A stretch of 64,000 nucleotides of DNA from the NCBI RefSeq assembly GCF_048773025.1, contig NC_133546.1, positions 14,588,001 to 14,652,000 on the forward strand, read 5' to 3'. The DNA comes from Camelus bactrianus (lineage: Eukaryota; Chordata; Mammalia; Artiodactyla; Camelidae). Position numbers and translations under genes: made by a program. The notes under the pieces are model-generated. The model had not been told where the DNA came from, searched no databases, and saw only the letters and a program-made list of their open reading frames with translations. Shown one piece after another: positions 46,901 through 60,854 of the stretch; the first letter of the stretch is position 1; each line of letters begins with the position of its first letter.

Positions 46901-49900
46901 TGGGAATGGTGGGGAAAATACATTTAGACCTGCAACTCTGATCACGCACAAATGAATTTCCAGTTGGGTTAAAGAATGGAATTTTTTTTTAAATTACACC
47001 ATAGGTTACTCCATACATAGGAAGATTTGAAGGAAATAAACTTGCTCTTACACATATGGGGGGAAGATAACTTTCTAATCAAGAGATCACAAAGAGAAAG
47101 AATGTGTTATATACACATTTTTTAAAACTTCATTATGTCAGGAAACAAAAGGAATTGCAAATGAGTCTGAGAAAATATGAGATTAAAGCATTTATTATAT
47201 TAATAGAAAGCTTATGTGAATCAGGAGGAAAAACAAAAAGAAATGAGCAAAGGATATGAACACAGTTCCCAAAAGAGGACATGTAGTTGATAATTATGAA
47301 AAAATGTTCAACCTTTGAAGTAATCAAGATGCAGATAATACCAACTTATACTGATTAAATTGGCAATAAGTTTACTCTGAAGTTTACGTTTACATTGACA
47401 TGCTAATGGAGAACTTAATATAATCTTACATGGTCACTGAAAGTGTAAATACCACTTTTTTGGAAATCAGAGAAGATAGCAGAGACCATTAAAATATTCA
47501 TTCTCCTGAAGTACTTTTTTTTTTAGGAAAACTATGCTAAAGGAAAAGTATGAGCAAAGAAGTTTATTATGGCATTATTAATAATGGTGAAAAAAAGTGG
47601 TAATGAAGTAAAATGTCCAATAGTAGAGGTTGAGAAACTGTTATGACAACTGTGAAGTTTATACAGTGACACTGGCAATGCTGGGATATATGAATAAATA
47701 TCAATAAATAGAATATATTAATAAGTTAGTAGGTTAAATTCAGGATGTATCTTTATATTTACTATTTAAAACCAGAATATACATCTAATGCCCCCCAAGT
47801 ACAGGGGAAGGACAGAACTTTTCAGTTAGACAGATCTGGGCTGACATTTGGACTAACAAATTTATCACTTGTGTGATCTTATGCAACTAAGCTAGCCTCT
47901 CCGACCCTAGTTTCCTAATGAGTGTGAGGCAGATGACAGTCCCTGCCTCAGAGGCTGTTGAAAGTTGAGCAAAACCGTGGCTCAAAAACACTGCCTGGTA
48001 CAAAGAAATCACCCAATAAATGGTAGCTGTTAATTACTATCAGCTGCTTAGAAGGAGAAAGACTAGAACAGTACACACCAAAAATGAAGACAACCATATT
48101 GGGGTTGTGAGTAATTTTTTCCAAAATTGTTGCTATTAAGAAAAATACAATGAAAAAAAAAAAACAAACCACAAAAGCAAACAAACAGAAAAACCAACAT
48201 GGATTTTGACCCATAATACCTAAGCCTCCTGCCGTTAGTCTGGCCCCACTTCTGTATCCTCAGCCTTGGCTGTATCATTTGTGCCCACAAGGTAAAACCC
48301 AAATTACAGACCTCTTTCTTGTTGTTAAGGCTCTGTTCAGAGCAGTGTTGTAAATCAGAGTAGTTAACAATATCTTTCTCCATATAAAATGCCACCTTGA
48401 TGTGCTCCATCGAAATTGGAATGAGTTTTATTTCACCTCTGTGGAGTTTATCAAGTGTGCTCAGGTTTCAAAGGAAGTCAATGTTTCTATAGTACTTAAT
48501 GTTGGTTTATTATATTTTTACAATGAAAATTCAAAGTTACATTTATCTTGTTTTTCATCACAAATTGTTTAATGATAGCACACCATTTCCTCTTCTTGTT
48601 GTCATTTGTTTATTTCTAAGGCCTGTTTCTGGGTAGATAAGCTCTGGCTTATTTTAAAATCCATTATACAGTGTAATTTGCCTGGACTCAAACTGAGGAG
48701 GAAATGTAGTTCTGTTATTTCAAATACGACAGGGACCAATTTAGAGAACATGAGGATTTCACTGTGTTCATAAATCACACCTTAAGGCTTACCTAAAGAA
48801 AAGTAAATGACTAAAGTGATGAGTTTTTTCTTCCAGGAGGGCCAGGATTAATTAGTTTTATAATATGTGGGATATTTCAGAGATTACCTACCTGATTTTT
48901 CCATCTTAAATATTTTTGGTTAAATCTTTGAGGACCTAAAAATACGTTATTAGTGTCATTGCTGTTTATATCATATAGGTATATTTTAGTTTGTCTACTT
49001 AAAAATGGTATTTTAAAATAAGTTTTAATGCAGATAGCTGCTAACTATAATGTATCACTGCTGAATTATAAGATTCCAGAATTGTTAAGTGGTAAACCAT
49101 TGTGTGGAAAGTGAGAACCTTCCAGAAGCGAAGGAAAGTTCTCTGTAAAAGTGTAAAAGGGCCTATTAGTAATGTAATTGCCATCTCTCTCCTTACCTAG
49201 GAGAAGTAGAATAAAGACATTAAGCATCGGATCTTTGCTCACGTGTAAAAAGGCAGATCAAATTTCTTCTAAAGCAGGGGTTGCTTATGTGGGTTATTTA
49301 ATTCGGAGTTACGGGTCCTCATTGTTTTCAGTAACTGTAAAAATGGGACTTACCTTCTCGATAGGTATGTGTACCCTTTGGCAAGCAAATGTGCTTATTC
49401 CTTGTAAACTTGCTCGTTAAAAAAAGAAGTCATCTGTCTTTGAGGCTGGCAGCGGCATTCTCATTCAGAAAAGCCACAGCTCTAAGAGCTGCAAGCCCCT
49501 CCTGACATAAATCCTGGCACTGGGACTTGAGAGGAGCACTAGATGACGAGATAGGGCTGCACAGGTAGGTCAGGTAGGTCTCTGGACATCCCCTGAAGCA
49601 AGGAAATGACCCAATCAGATTATCATTCCAGAAGAGTCATCCAACTGCAGTGACTACCCTTTGTTGCCTAATGAGAAACTAATAGGATTGCTGCTAACCC
49701 CAAATTGCTCACTGGGCATCTGATTGACCCTTAGAAGTTTACTTGGGAGGAAACTTTGGCTGCATGAGAAGAAAGCAGTGTCTTGTGCAACATCATTCAG
49801 AATAAACTAAGGAAGAACTAGTCTAAGCCAGAATTTGGACCAGAGCTTTGGCGCTGGAGGAGGGAGGAAATAGTGCAAGCCAAAAAGGATGCATTAAAAA

Positions 49901-50977
49901 ACCTGTAGAGTTTGTTTTTTTTTTCCGAGCTACATTACATTACTACATTTCTTTAAAATATATGTGCATTTGGGTAAGATGCTTAAATCAATTAAAATAT
50001 TCACAAATTTGCTCTTAGAAATTCTTTCTGTATCTGATAGCTTCTATGAGTCATCACTGAAGTAGATGTGAGTTAAATATTACTATTTAGTGAACACTAA
50101 ATATTATTTAGTACCATTAATGATCAAAGGTAAATATATCCCTGTTTGCTATTTTAGGGTATCTCAGAAACTCTTTGCCAGCTTCTGTTAAAAAAATTAT
50201 TACAAGCTATGAACCTCTTTTATTTCCATCGATGAGAAATTGGATTCCAGAGAATTTCTATCTGGATTTTATTTTGTGTGTATCCCAGAGCTTGCCTTAA
50301 CTTTCCAAAATTTAATTTATTTCCTTTTCCTTGAACACTTTATATTATTTATATTTTTAAAACTTGAAGATAAGAAAAAAAGAAAATCTACATCAGAGGT
50401 AAATTTTGGGGAGGTTTGTTTCAAAATCTCTTTTAAATAAATTCATTTAATTCATTTGAACTTAACTTATTTATAAATTAAGTGAAAATTTCATTCTAGA
50501 GAATAAAACTACTCCTCCAGATTGAGGGGCCTAGTACTGTCTCATACCCACAACTTTGTCCTTGCTACTGCTAATAGCTAACACCCCACACCTCCTCTTC
50601 TGCATGTATTATCACTAAACTCTATATTCATAGTATATTTTATTGTTTATTATGTGAAGAGAATACAGTGAAATAATTAAGAAAATAACTTGCACTTGCT
50701 ATACATTTTCTTGCTAGTTCTTTTGCTGGGCTATATCTATGCTAGCAAACAGATACCTCTCTTAATAAGTTAGAAACAAAATAGGAAATAATCTCTCTTG
50801 TGATTATTTTCTTTCACAGAAAAGGACGAGCCTCCACTTAGCAAGGCCGGGCAGGATGTGGTTTTGCACCTGCCCACAGATGGGGTGATTCTGGATGGCC
50901 GTGAGAGCACAGATGACCATGCCATCGTCCAGTATGAGTGGACACTGCTGCAGGGAGACCCGTCAGTGGACATGAAG
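43310..50977 (+). CDS. LRP11: LRP11 (LDL receptor related protein 11), exons 1-2, rest beyond window
   Basis: This encodes the N-terminal 264 residues of a single-pass membrane protein. Exon 1 is 43310-43943 and exon 2 is 50820-50977; they join in phase 1 and the second ends in phase 0. The start has a strong context (GTCGCCATGG). Residues about 22-38 form a signal sequence (LRGLLLLCLWLPSGRAA). Residues 44-80 are leucine- and glutamate-rich and possibly coiled. Residues about 85-185 form the cysteine-rich MANSC domain (RQCVAACCLEPRC, GCYLFNCTARGR, VCKF). Exon 2 opens the PKD domain (VLHLPTDGVILDGRESTDD). The match to remembered human LRP11 is close throughout. The rest of PKD, the LDLR-A repeat, the membrane helix and the tail are not in the window. 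Its cellular role is not well established. Confidence 0.93.
45079..45105. repeat. (CA)n microsatellite
   Basis: About 13 CA units in LRP11 intron 1. Confidence 0.95.
45975..46085 (+). repeat. Degenerate short tandem repeat
   Basis: Imperfect repeats built on GTGAGCTGTGTT and GTTATGTGTGTTGTG in LRP11 intron 1. Units vary too much to count exactly. Confidence 0.6.
46860..47760 (+). mobile_element. Old L1 fragment in LRP11 intron 1
   Basis: Diverged L1 ORF2 sequence in sense orientation (AAAAAGAAATGAGCAAAGGA, CCCAAAAGAGGACATGTAG, GAAAAAATGTTCAACCTTTG). The order follows L1, with many changes. Limits are approximate. Confidence 0.65.
47805..48040 (+). repeat. MIR SINE
   Basis: MIR order is visible: a TCTGGGCTGACATTTGGAC block, TTGTGTGATCTTATGCAACT, TAGTTTCCTAATGAG, GCCTCAGAGGCTGTTG, then CACTGCCTGGTACA and CAATAAATGGTAGC. 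Confidence 0.8.
50820..50977 (+). CDS. LRP11: LRP11 exon 2 (start of PKD domain)
   Basis: Acceptor TTTCACAG ends at 50819; donor GTAATT starts at 50978. The 158 bases encode EKDEPPLSKAGQDVVLHLP, then LDGRESTDDHAIVQYEW and GDPSVDMK, almost identical to human LRP11. Confidence 0.96.
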
Positions 50978-51600
50978 GTAATTCATGTAGTCATTGTAAT
51001 GAAAACTAATGTTTCAGTGACGTGGTCTTTGGTAATATCCCTCCACTTGTGTTCCCAACATGTCTATAAGCTAGCAGAAGAGGTATAAAATAGAGAAAGC
51101 ATAAAAATGATGGTTGAAAAAATGTTTTATTACATGAATTTATTTTTCTACTGAGGGAACAGTGATCTTAATCATTTGTTTTGAAGCTTACCCTCATTCT
51201 TGATGCTCTTTTGTTGACTTCTTCTGAACACAAAACCACTTCAAGAAAAAAGACCCATGCTTTGTTTTGATGACTCAGCTTACTTAAAAAATTTTTTTAA
51301 TTTCTTTTTTTTTTTTTGGTTCAGAGTCTAAGTAGAAAATTTGAAAAAGACAAAGGAGCATAAAGAGGAAAATAACAATAGAATGAACTCATTCTTCCCA
51401 TGACCTAAAAAGCAACCACCTTACCTAGTAGTCAGGCCTGCTTGAGACAAATGAGTTAATAAATGAAGGGGAAGGTGGCACCAAACACTCCTATTCAGTG
51501 TTCCTCACTGATTTCCATCAGTCTTCTCTGAGCTGCGCTGGGATTGCTGCAGATGGGAATGTATCACTTGTTCTGTGGCTGCCTGCACACGGGGAGTCTT

Positions 51601-52251
51601 TTTTTTTTTTTTTTTTTTTTATTGAGGTATAATTGACATGTAACATTATTTTAGTTTTAGGTGCACAAGATAATGACTCGATATATCTTGTATATATTGT
51701 GAAATAATCACCACAATAAGTCTGGTTAACATCCGTCACTACACATACTCACAAATTTTTTTCTTATAATGAGAACTGTTAAGATTTAGTCTCTTGGCAG
51801 CTTTCAAATACACAATACAGTGTTGTTAAGTATAGTCATCATGCTGTACGTTACACCCCCATGACTTATTTATTTTATAACTGGAAGTTTGTATCTTTTG
51901 ACTCCTTTCACCCATTCTGCCCATTCCCCACCCCCTGCCTCTGGCAACCACCAATCTGTTCTCTTTATCTATGAGCTCAGGTCTTTGGGGGGGGGGTTGT
52001 TTTTTCAGATTCCATATAAGCGTGAGATCATACAGTATTTATTTTTCTCTGTCTGGCTTATTTCACTTAGCATAATGCCCTCAAGGCCCATATATATGCA
52101 CACCACATTTTCTTTATCCATTCATCCATTGATGGACGTTTAGGTTGTTTCCATATCTTGGCTGCAGTGAACATGGGGGTGCATATATCTTTCTGAGTTA
52201 GTGTTTTTGTTTCCTCTGGATAAATATCCAGAAGTGGAATTATTGGATCAT
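51601..52251 (-). mobile_element. 5'-truncated L1 in LRP11 intron 2, antisense
   Basis: It starts on the + strand with a T-run of about 20 (the reversed A-tail), followed by TTGAGGTATAATTGACATGT and the antisense L1 3' UTR through ATATCCAGAAGTGGAATTAT. Both sides carry the 13-bp target duplication CACGGGGAGTCTT (51588-51600 and 52252-52264). Confidence 0.92.
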
Positions 52252-52374
52252 CACGGGGAGTCTTGAGTTTTGAGGAAAGTGGTTTTTTATTAACCCTTTA
52301 TAGATAAGAGTGTTTCCTGGCTTAGGCGGATAAATCTCATCCAGATCACTTCAGTCAGGGGAGGTGGGGAAAAT

Positions 52375-52570
52375 CGGTACTGGTTTTCCGGGGTTGCCGT
52401 AACAAAGTACCACAGACTGGGTGGCTTAAACAACAGCAATTTCACACAGCTCTGGAAGCCAGAAGTCCCAGATCAAGGTGTTAGCAGGCTTGATTTCTTC
52501 TAAGACCTCTCCTCTTGGTTTGTAGTTGGCTGTCTTCTCCTCCCTGTGTCTTCACAGGGTCTTCCCTCTG
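52375..52570. repeat. High-copy mammalian interspersed repeat, class not assigned
   Basis: The stretch GGTTGCCGTAACAAAGTACC, ACTGGGTGGCTTAAACAACA, AGATCAAGGTGTTAGCAGGC, GTGTCTTCACAGGGTCTTCC is a familiar dispersed repeat. I could not place it in a class with confidence. Confidence 0.6.
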
Positions 52571-55500
52571 TGAGGAAGCACTGATTTCTATTCTATTGTA
52601 ACAAAAACAAGAGCAATAATTAGCTAGTCCTTCAAGACTGATTCAGGTACATTGATTTACTCAACAGTTACATAGTCTTAGAACAGGACTGGACCCTCAA
52701 TCAGCATCTCACCCAGCCTCCTGTCCATGTAAGATCCCCTGCTGTTGCATCCCTTCCAGTGGTCATCCAGTCTCTGCCTGGTATTTCCAGAGAGGAAAGC
52801 TCACTATTTCACATCATGTTGCATGACATCTCTAATCAGCTCTAATTGTTGGGCCAGTAGGGTGTGCCTCCCTGTAACTTCTATGTATTGGTGCTGGGTC
52901 TTCTTTTTGGAAAAGCATTGAACACATCTTTTAGTTCTGTGTATCAGCCAGTAAAGTTTTGTTTTGTTTTGTTTTGTTTTTTAATGAATGTCACCACTTG
53001 GAATAGTCTTCTCAGAGCTCAACACTCCCAGTTCTTTCAGATGTTCTTCATATGAATTGATTTTCACACAGCCCACCATTCAGCCTCTTTTGGCTTTTCT
53101 CAGATTCATCCATGCTCTTCTTAAAATCTGACATCCCTAATTGAAACCCGTATGTAAATTGTGGCTCTTCCTGACCCGGACTATTACTTCCTGTGATCCA
53201 GATGTTGTCTTCTGTTCTACTAATGAAGATTCGTTTACATAAACTATGTTAGTAGCTGCTTCACACAGTAGCTTCATGTTGAGTTTTCCATTAGCAGGAT
53301 CACCTAAAACCTGCTTCATCTTTCTACACGAACTGTTCTGATGGCCTGCGGTGATGGATTCCTACGTTTGTGTAAGTGATTTATTGAACCTGAGTGCAGG
53401 ACCTTATATTTATCTTTTTTTACATTTCAGTTTTTGGCTTTCATCTACAACAGAAATAATTCTGAACTTTGAATGTCATCCATCTTATTGATTATTCTTC
53501 TGTGCATTGTGTCAGCTGCAAAATTATTATATCTTTACTGAAATCTCTGAGAACTAAGATCGATCAGGAAAGATGCACGGACAAGTCATTGCTCAGACCA
53601 CTCTGAGCGCTCTCTTGAGATGGACACTGACTGTTAACGGGCACTCTTGGGATAGATTTGTTCAAGCAGCTGCAAATCTGTCTCTATTATCATTTAGCTT
53701 TTCATAGTTGCTACTAAAAGCTTTATTCTGTAAACAATGAATTGTGCATATGAGTGCTGAGTAAAACTAATGCTGATGATTCAGTATTTAATTTACTGAA
53801 GATATTTATAAAGAAGAAACAGAATTAGGCATTTCTTAGAGGCTTTTAGGGCTGACTGCAGTGCCATCAAGAGGAAAATCTGTACTGATTCCCCAGCCAA
53901 GCGTGTAACAGTGATAGCAGATAGACTAAAATTATAAAGCCACCATCTAAATGACAAAGTCTGCAATAGAGGAGCTGTTGGGTGCCAAACTGCACCCGTC
54001 TTATAATGGTGTCCATTCATGAATGCCCCCAAAGTTAACTCATCCCACCATGACTTCATCATAATAATAGCCATTAGTGATTGAGTCCCCAGTCAGTTTC
54101 AGGCAATTTAGACATATCTGAAATCCTGAGAATAACCTCAAATGTAGGCTCATTCTCATTTTGTGGATTAAGATTGTCAGAAAAAAAAAATAGTGAAAGA
54201 CTTTGAAATGGCAAGAGGATACTTAGTACCTTTCAATTGAATGCCAGCATTGCCTAGCAGATCCTTCAGAGTTAGCATTTATAAACTGCAGAAGACTGAC
54301 AGTAATGCAAGTGATTGTTGTCCATGGAAATGCAAACCATTTTTTTTCATATAGAGTTGCAATTACTTTCCACTCTGCAGAAAAGAGGGTTCCAAACATG
54401 AAACTTTAGCACCCGTAGGTATTAATTTACTATTAAATCCACTTCAGTACCTAACAAGTACTAACAGCAAACTTGCTTCAGTTTTGCATCTACTAGCAAC
54501 TCATGTCAGCATTCATGGCTCTGTATGTCTGTCCTTCAGATTCTCCTTCGAGTCAGTGGAAGACCTGTTGGTTCTCTTTCATTAATGAGTTAAATGAAAT
54601 CTGTGGCACACGTTCATATATACTGTGTGAGAGTCAGTTTTAACATCGTGAAAGCTTTCCTTTAACAGTAAATAACCACCTTGACAGGCTATCCTTCTGA
54701 TCCCTTTTACTTGGGCCGTCTGATTTTACACCCTAAAATTTCTGACAGGAAAATGGGGACCCTCAAATCAAATCACCTTGTTTCTAAGAATGGGATCCAG
54801 CTGATGAGAATGTTCGTTTATATACTTCTTCAGGCTACAGAATGGGGCTCACCTGGAAGGTTGTTGGGAACAGAGGAAGGGCAGCTATAGCCCAACAAAG
54901 CAAAGCGATGAACTTAAAACCCAGTGTTGGATATCCTTGTTCTTCAGCCCTGGAGCCTCCCCACCACTCAGGAGCTCTCACTGGTTGGGCTTTCCGCTGG
55001 GTGCCTATCCCAACCCCTTCGTGAGCCCTCTCCTCTCCACCTCCCTTTTTTCCACCATCTGCAGAGTCCTCACCCCTTTCTCTCATCTTCTGTGGTAGCA
55101 CAGTCAGCCCTCCCTTTATCTTGTGAAACTTTAAGACCAGGTTTCAGACCTATCCTTTCATGTCCAAACGACCCATTCAGGTGTTCAAAAAACAACAAAA
55201 ATCAATGAAGTTCCCACCCTAAGAGGAACTGTGCTGCCAGCTTCATTATGATAAAATTAATAGTAACCTTTTTTAGCCTCTAGTGTGTGTTCAGGACTGT
55301 ACTAAACACTTTCCATTAACTAAGCATATGGGAAAGGTCATGTTCCTGACTTAGTTTCTTCATTTATGAAGAAAATGAATAGGAGAGATGATTGGTCAGA
55401 ACCAGGAGGCTATCCACCAGGTTATAAAGTTAAATAATCTCTGCCCTTGAACAGGATATTCTACATCCATTTAACTGAATATTAATCTACAATACATTCT

Positions 55501-56184
55501 TAAATGTAAGAAGACACATTTTTCAGATAGTCCATTAGATGACTGAGTTTCATAATTATTCAACATAATGCGTTCAAATCTGAAGTCAGAAAGTAAAATA
55601 TGACATTTAGGAACATGATGTAGAATATAAAGATTTTCAGGGAGATTTGGAATTCATGAATCTGTAGGTTGATTTCCATTCATCAGTTGTGGAAAATTTG
55701 ACTAAACGGTTTTAGAAGACCGTGTGTAATGGAAGCTTACTAAAGGGTGGATATTGTGTACACCAGTAGCTTCATTATTAAATTAAAACCAATTGCATGC
55801 TAGCATGCCTGCTGTACATAATTAATTTTTAAAAACAGGCGCTAACAAAACAAAATAAAAAATCAGATAGGTAGATTATCATCCAAATTGGAACATGTTT
55901 GGGAGTGAAAGGAGGTGGTATTAATAATTACACCTGGACCACAAAGACAAACCGGGGATGTCCTGAGCAAACAGAAACATGGATCCTTCTTGATAAAACC
56001 CAAGTTTCATGAGACTGGATGGTCTATATTTGGCCTCCCAATTAGTCTCATTTTAGACCACCTTCAGCAGCTCAAAATAGTATTTTAAAAGTGAATCTTG
56101 AGGGAAAAGGTTTTCTGGGAAAGGAACATAAATAGAAAGAAGAATATTGACTTTTTTTGTCACAGAGAAATGTTACTGAACTCA

Positions 56185-56600
56185 GGTTTGGCTACTCACT
56201 GCTCAAAAGCCAATAATTCGGGAGGCAAGTGTCAGTAGAAAGGGAAGGTGTTTTAATCAGGACAGCCGGCAATCTGGGGAGATGGTGGGCTACTGTCCAG
56301 AGACCAGCTCCAAAGATTCTGCTCAGCCCTGAAGATTCTGCTCAGCCATGACAATTTTTAAAGAGAAAAATGAGGGGAAGAATTTCAGTGAACTATCGAG
56401 GCAGGAGGTTGGCTTCTGCGTCACTCTCCATTGGCAGGCGAGATTCTCCCAAGGAACCCCAGCCCCAGATACTCACTCCATGTGCTCACCAGTGCCCAGA
56501 AAGCCTTCAGCAGGGAACAAAGCCTCACTCCTCAAATGCCTAGAGAGGAAATCCTTCAGACTCTGGTCTGAGTCAAAAAAGGGCTTTTAAAAAAAGTACA
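56185..56600. mobile_element. Possible LTR-like fragment
   Basis: The blocks AAGGTGTTTTAATCAGGACA, GGCAATCTGGGGAGATGGTG and GGCTACTGTCCAGAGACC recall a dispersed LTR read in reverse. A 19-bp unit (starting AAGATTCTGCTCAGCC) is directly repeated at 56313 and 56332. Family and limits are uncertain. Confidence 0.35.
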
Positions 56601-57699
56601 GTTTTTGACACTGAAAAAGCCAGAGGGCCTGGGTGTTTCCTGGGGGTTGAGAGCAAAGGCAGAAGGAGAGAGGGAGAAGCAAAAAATACACCACCACCCC
56701 CTCCCCCAGCAGCAAAAGAAATCTGAACCTCTGCAAAATGTCGCCTACGTCACTGCACCTGTTATTTTATTCACCCGAAGCTTCGAATAAAGGACGAAAA
56801 AGTTACGGCATCCCACAGGGCATTTTTGAGCTGAAGATTACCAGGCCTGCAAATTTCTTAAGTAACACATGGGGATAAGTTGGTGCACATGAATGAATAG
56901 TCCATTGTGGCTTTAAGAATTTCTTTGTATTTTGCTTCAAGATGAAGAGTGATGTCAGTTAGGGAAAAAAAAATCAAAAATCCCCAGCAAATCCTAGGAC
57001 TGACTGCTCCAGGTAAGCAGGGAGACACATGAGAGCATCATAGACTGAGTAATAGTTCACATGGGTCATGTTTCAAAGTTAACCGTCAGCCTAGATGTAG
57101 ACTGCCCTTAAGCATGAATTCTTTTTACACAATAGCTCAAGGCCTTGAATATTTAATTGCATTTTTTTCTTTAAGAAAATTACTTAAAAGGAAATGTTGA
57201 AAAATAATCTCCCCAGAAAAAAAAAGTACAGACTTCATGCAAAATAAATCTGGGTAAACCGAGTTGTGAGAGAGCTATTTCAGTAGCAGCAGAAGCTTGG
57301 AAGTCATTTTCCTGTTCAGAAACACTCAATTTCCCAGACAATAAGTTTGCAGCACAATAGACTTTCTGTATCACAGGGCTCTGCAGTCAGTCTGGGCTTT
57401 CGGTTCTCGTTGGGTTTAAACCACCAGACTTTCTGTCACTCTCCCTTCAGAGGTCCTAACACTTCTATTGCTGTGGTGGGGGGTAGCGGGCAGGGGGAGG
57501 AAGTGCTTTTAGAGGTTTTTAAACAACTTGTATGTGAGTGGGTGTATATGTGTGTGCGTGTGTGAGGATTACCTTGCTTTTTCTGACCATAGAAGCTAGC
57601 CGGTTTGTAGTATAAACTGTGCCGGAGTTCTTTCTAAGAAATGATTCTTGGTGTGAGGGCCCAGAAAGCCTAACCCTGCTAACTGGGAGGGAGAATTCT

Positions 57700-57955
57700 A
57701 CGGTGGCTATGAGCGTGGAATTTGGAATCAGATGGTCTGGGGTCAAACCCGGTTTTGCCAATTCCCTAGCAGGGTGAACTTGGGAAAACTACTTCATTCT
57801 TTAAGCCTCAGCTTCCTCTTTTCAAGTAAAGAGAATATTACTACCTGAGAAGGTTTCAGTGAGGGGTTAAAATGCGGGGGGGGGATAATGCAAATAACAT
57901 GCTTAGCACATTGCAGAGCATAAACTGAGCACTCACAGAGAGGTAACTATTACAG
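57700..57955 (+). repeat. MIR SINE
   Basis: MIR order is visible: TTTGGAATCAGATGGTCTGG, GTCAAACCCGG, TGAACTTGGGAAAACTAC, TTTAAGCCTCAGCTTCCTC, then GAAGGTTTCAGTGAGGG and AACATGCTTAGCACATTG. Confidence 0.8.
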
Positions 57956-58264
57956 CTCATTCTAAACAGCCTGGGGTGTAAACTATCTGTGGGGTCTCTT
58001 TGACCAATAGTTTAACTGAACTAAATTCAGAATAAATTTACTCACTTGTATGTAAAGCAGACAAAAATTATGAAAGTCTTCTACTGGCGAGAAGCAAGGG
58101 AGTAAGGCGCTGTGAAGAATTGGTGGAGGATATTGCCCTCAAGTAGCTGACTCCTGTTGAGGAAATCAGATGTGCCCCTAAATAACAATAATACCAGGCA
58201 GAAGGTAGCAAGGCCAGAAGAAAATATAAACAAAGTGCTTCCGGAATTCAGAGGGAGGGAGAGA

Positions 58265-58368
58265 TAACTATATATATATAAAACTGAATCACTTTGCTGC
58301 ACACCTGAAACTAACACAACATTGTAAATCAACTAGACTTCAATAAAAATAAATTTTTAAAAACATCT
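58265..58368 (+). mobile_element. L1 3' end fragment
   Basis: A (TA)n run, then TGAATCACTTTGCTGCACAC, CTGAAACTAACACAACATTG and TCAACTAGACTTCAATAAAA, the end of an artiodactyl-type L1, with an A-rich tail. Confidence 0.8.
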
Positions 58369-60799
58369 AGTTGAGGGGAGTCAGAGAAGACTTTGCAGAT
58401 GACGGTGCTATGGTACACATCCCTGTAATGTTAATATTTTGACAATAGGATTCATAGTTAGATTGACTTGAAAATTTCAGACTGGAAAGATCCACATTCT
58501 GTAGTGCAGAAATTTTGGGCACGTGTGAGAGCGTTTAAGTTCAGTGGATATCCTCTGATTACAGTAACCTAGGGCCATAAAGTCCGTAGACATTTAAAAT
58601 GAGAATCATGTTTAGGCTTTCCCCAGAGGACAGTTGCCCATTTACCCCCGTGGTCTGTGCAGTAACATACTTTTACAAACTTCCTTGGTTTGGAAAGAAG
58701 GGCAGGGAAGTAGGAGAAAAAGCAAGAGGGAAGCGGTGCTGACCTTTCACCTGTAGAAACTCTGCATTCTGGCCAGATGTCAAGAAAACCGGCTCCCATC
58801 CTCAGGGAACATTGTCCTGCTCTTGGTGAGAACGATGAGAACTTTAGCCTTACTCTCTTTCTCCGCTCCTGTTCTAGCTGTCTCTCGTCTTTCCTGTTTG
58901 CCATTCTGTTCGCTCTTTTGTCCATTCATTCATCAAACATTCATTAAGTTTCTAGTCTCAGAACTTAGCACATTGGAGGTAAGAAGAGAAATAGAGCAAG
59001 ATTCCTTGTTCCAATCACCCTCGTAAGAGAGGCTAGAATAGCTTTCACCCAGGACCTGGGGAGCGGTGTCCCTATAAGAAATGCCTGAAAGGTTGGCTTT
59101 TTCTTATATTGCTTCTATTTCTGTTTCTACACATTGTCAGGAGCCAAGGCTGCCCCGCCCCTTTGATTTTATATGCTGCTCCTTCATGTTCCTAGCCCTT
59201 CTTCCTACATGAGCGGCTTTGCTTATATCTCAAAGCATTTTTAAATTTTAGTATAAAAAGTGATTCTTCTCTGATTGGGCTAAGTTAGAGGCATGAAAGG
59301 GAAATGAGGGAAGAGTTGGGGAAAACTGGTTGTGAACATATTCTGAAACAATAACACGGAAGTAAACCCTGGTTGGGTTGTAGAATGAAGATTAAGCTCT
59401 GGTTCCCCATCTGTTAGAAAGATCTCAGTCCAAAATATTTCTCCCTTTGATGCCTGAAATCTCTTGATAAGCAATTTAGTTCTATTTTAATTACTGCCTT
59501 CTTAGGTTCTCTTCTTTTAAAAATGATCCTCCTCTGGTTAGGATGGTAAGGGAAATCCACAACTCTTGAAGAAATGCTCTTAAAATCACCTTCCTCCAGA
59601 ATTGAGGACAATGGGCACATCAGAGTGCTGTTCTTTGTGAATATGATCTAACTCCATTCATGTGAGTGAGTACAACTAGGAAAGGACAGGCTATTGAGCT
59701 CCTTTTGCTTCTTTTTATGGAGCTCTGGGCCCTATCCATGTTGGAAAGTAAGGAAATAGGAAAAGGAACATGTAACTGAAGGTCAGAGCCTAAGCATGTT
59801 CACCTGAACTATCTAGACAGCTGTGGTACCAGTTTATGTTCCAGCCTCTGCTGATCAGGACAGTTGCCTCTTGTGTCTTTTTCACTGTCTGTATGCACTG
59901 GGGGAGGTGGCAATGGATTACAACAAGGGTTGTAATTGTCTTCAAACCACAAACAGAGCTCGTGTCCAGTTTTGCAAGTTGGATTAGTTGACATGAGACA
60001 TAAAGCTAGAAAGCGTTAGCGTTTGTTGGCTTACTGAAACATTTTGTACCACAAGTTGTGTCACGAAAGGGATTCAAAAATGAAATCAATGTTTTATCAT
60101 TTATGGCTTAAAAATGTAAAAGAATTGTCTGCTTCCAGGAAATAAAACAACAGCGGGCAAAAGTAACTTGAAATGATGAAATGCAAAAAGTCAGAGTATT
60201 TACTTCCTTTTTTTAATGAAAATGATACAGCGAAAGCTTTATACAAATTACTAGAAAGGAGGGGGGGTTAGGCTTTTGTAGAGGAAATTTCACAGGAGAC
60301 TAACAGGATCTTAATAACCTTTTCAGTTATCAAAATAAGCCTCAAACAAAGACCTTGGTATTAAGTTACTATAGTTAGTTTCTGTTCATAGAGGCAAGGC
60401 CTACAGATGTGCACTGGTGCCAAATGCAAGCCCGCTTTAGAGGCCCTTTGGGCAAGATCCACGCTCCGTCAGCAGTTGTCAGTGTGTCAACCCCTTTCCA
60501 TTGTTGTCCAAACCCAGCAGCTCTCGGAGCTTTCCTGTCGAGACGGCTGATCATCACTGCGCCTGTGGATAGCTGAGCTGCACAACCTGACACAGCTATC
60601 CTTCCCCTGCAAGCAGATTTTTCAAACTCTATTTATCTGAAAAAGGTTTTGAGACAAACTTCTACACACCTCCACTCTACTTGTTAGAATGCCCTGGCCC
60701 CACAAGAGCCAGGTGGAAATTTGGCTCATTAGAAACCATGTTAATTCTGCCAAGTGAATAAGGAGGCCCAGAGCAGTCATTTGATGACGATCACCAACT

Positions 60800-60854
60800 C
60801 ACACACACACACACACACACACACTCACTCACTCACACACACACACACACTCAC
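60800..60854. repeat. (CA)n / (CACT)n microsatellite
   Basis: A compound run of CA dinucleotides with CTCA interruptions in LRP11 intron 2. Confidence 0.92.

Larger units (their letters stand above)
43944..50819 (+). other. LRP11: LRP11 intron 1
   Basis: 6876 bp with GT and AG ends. It holds a (CA)n run, an old L1 and a MIR, listed separately; nothing else was recognised. Open frames here are short and without domains. Confidence 0.85.
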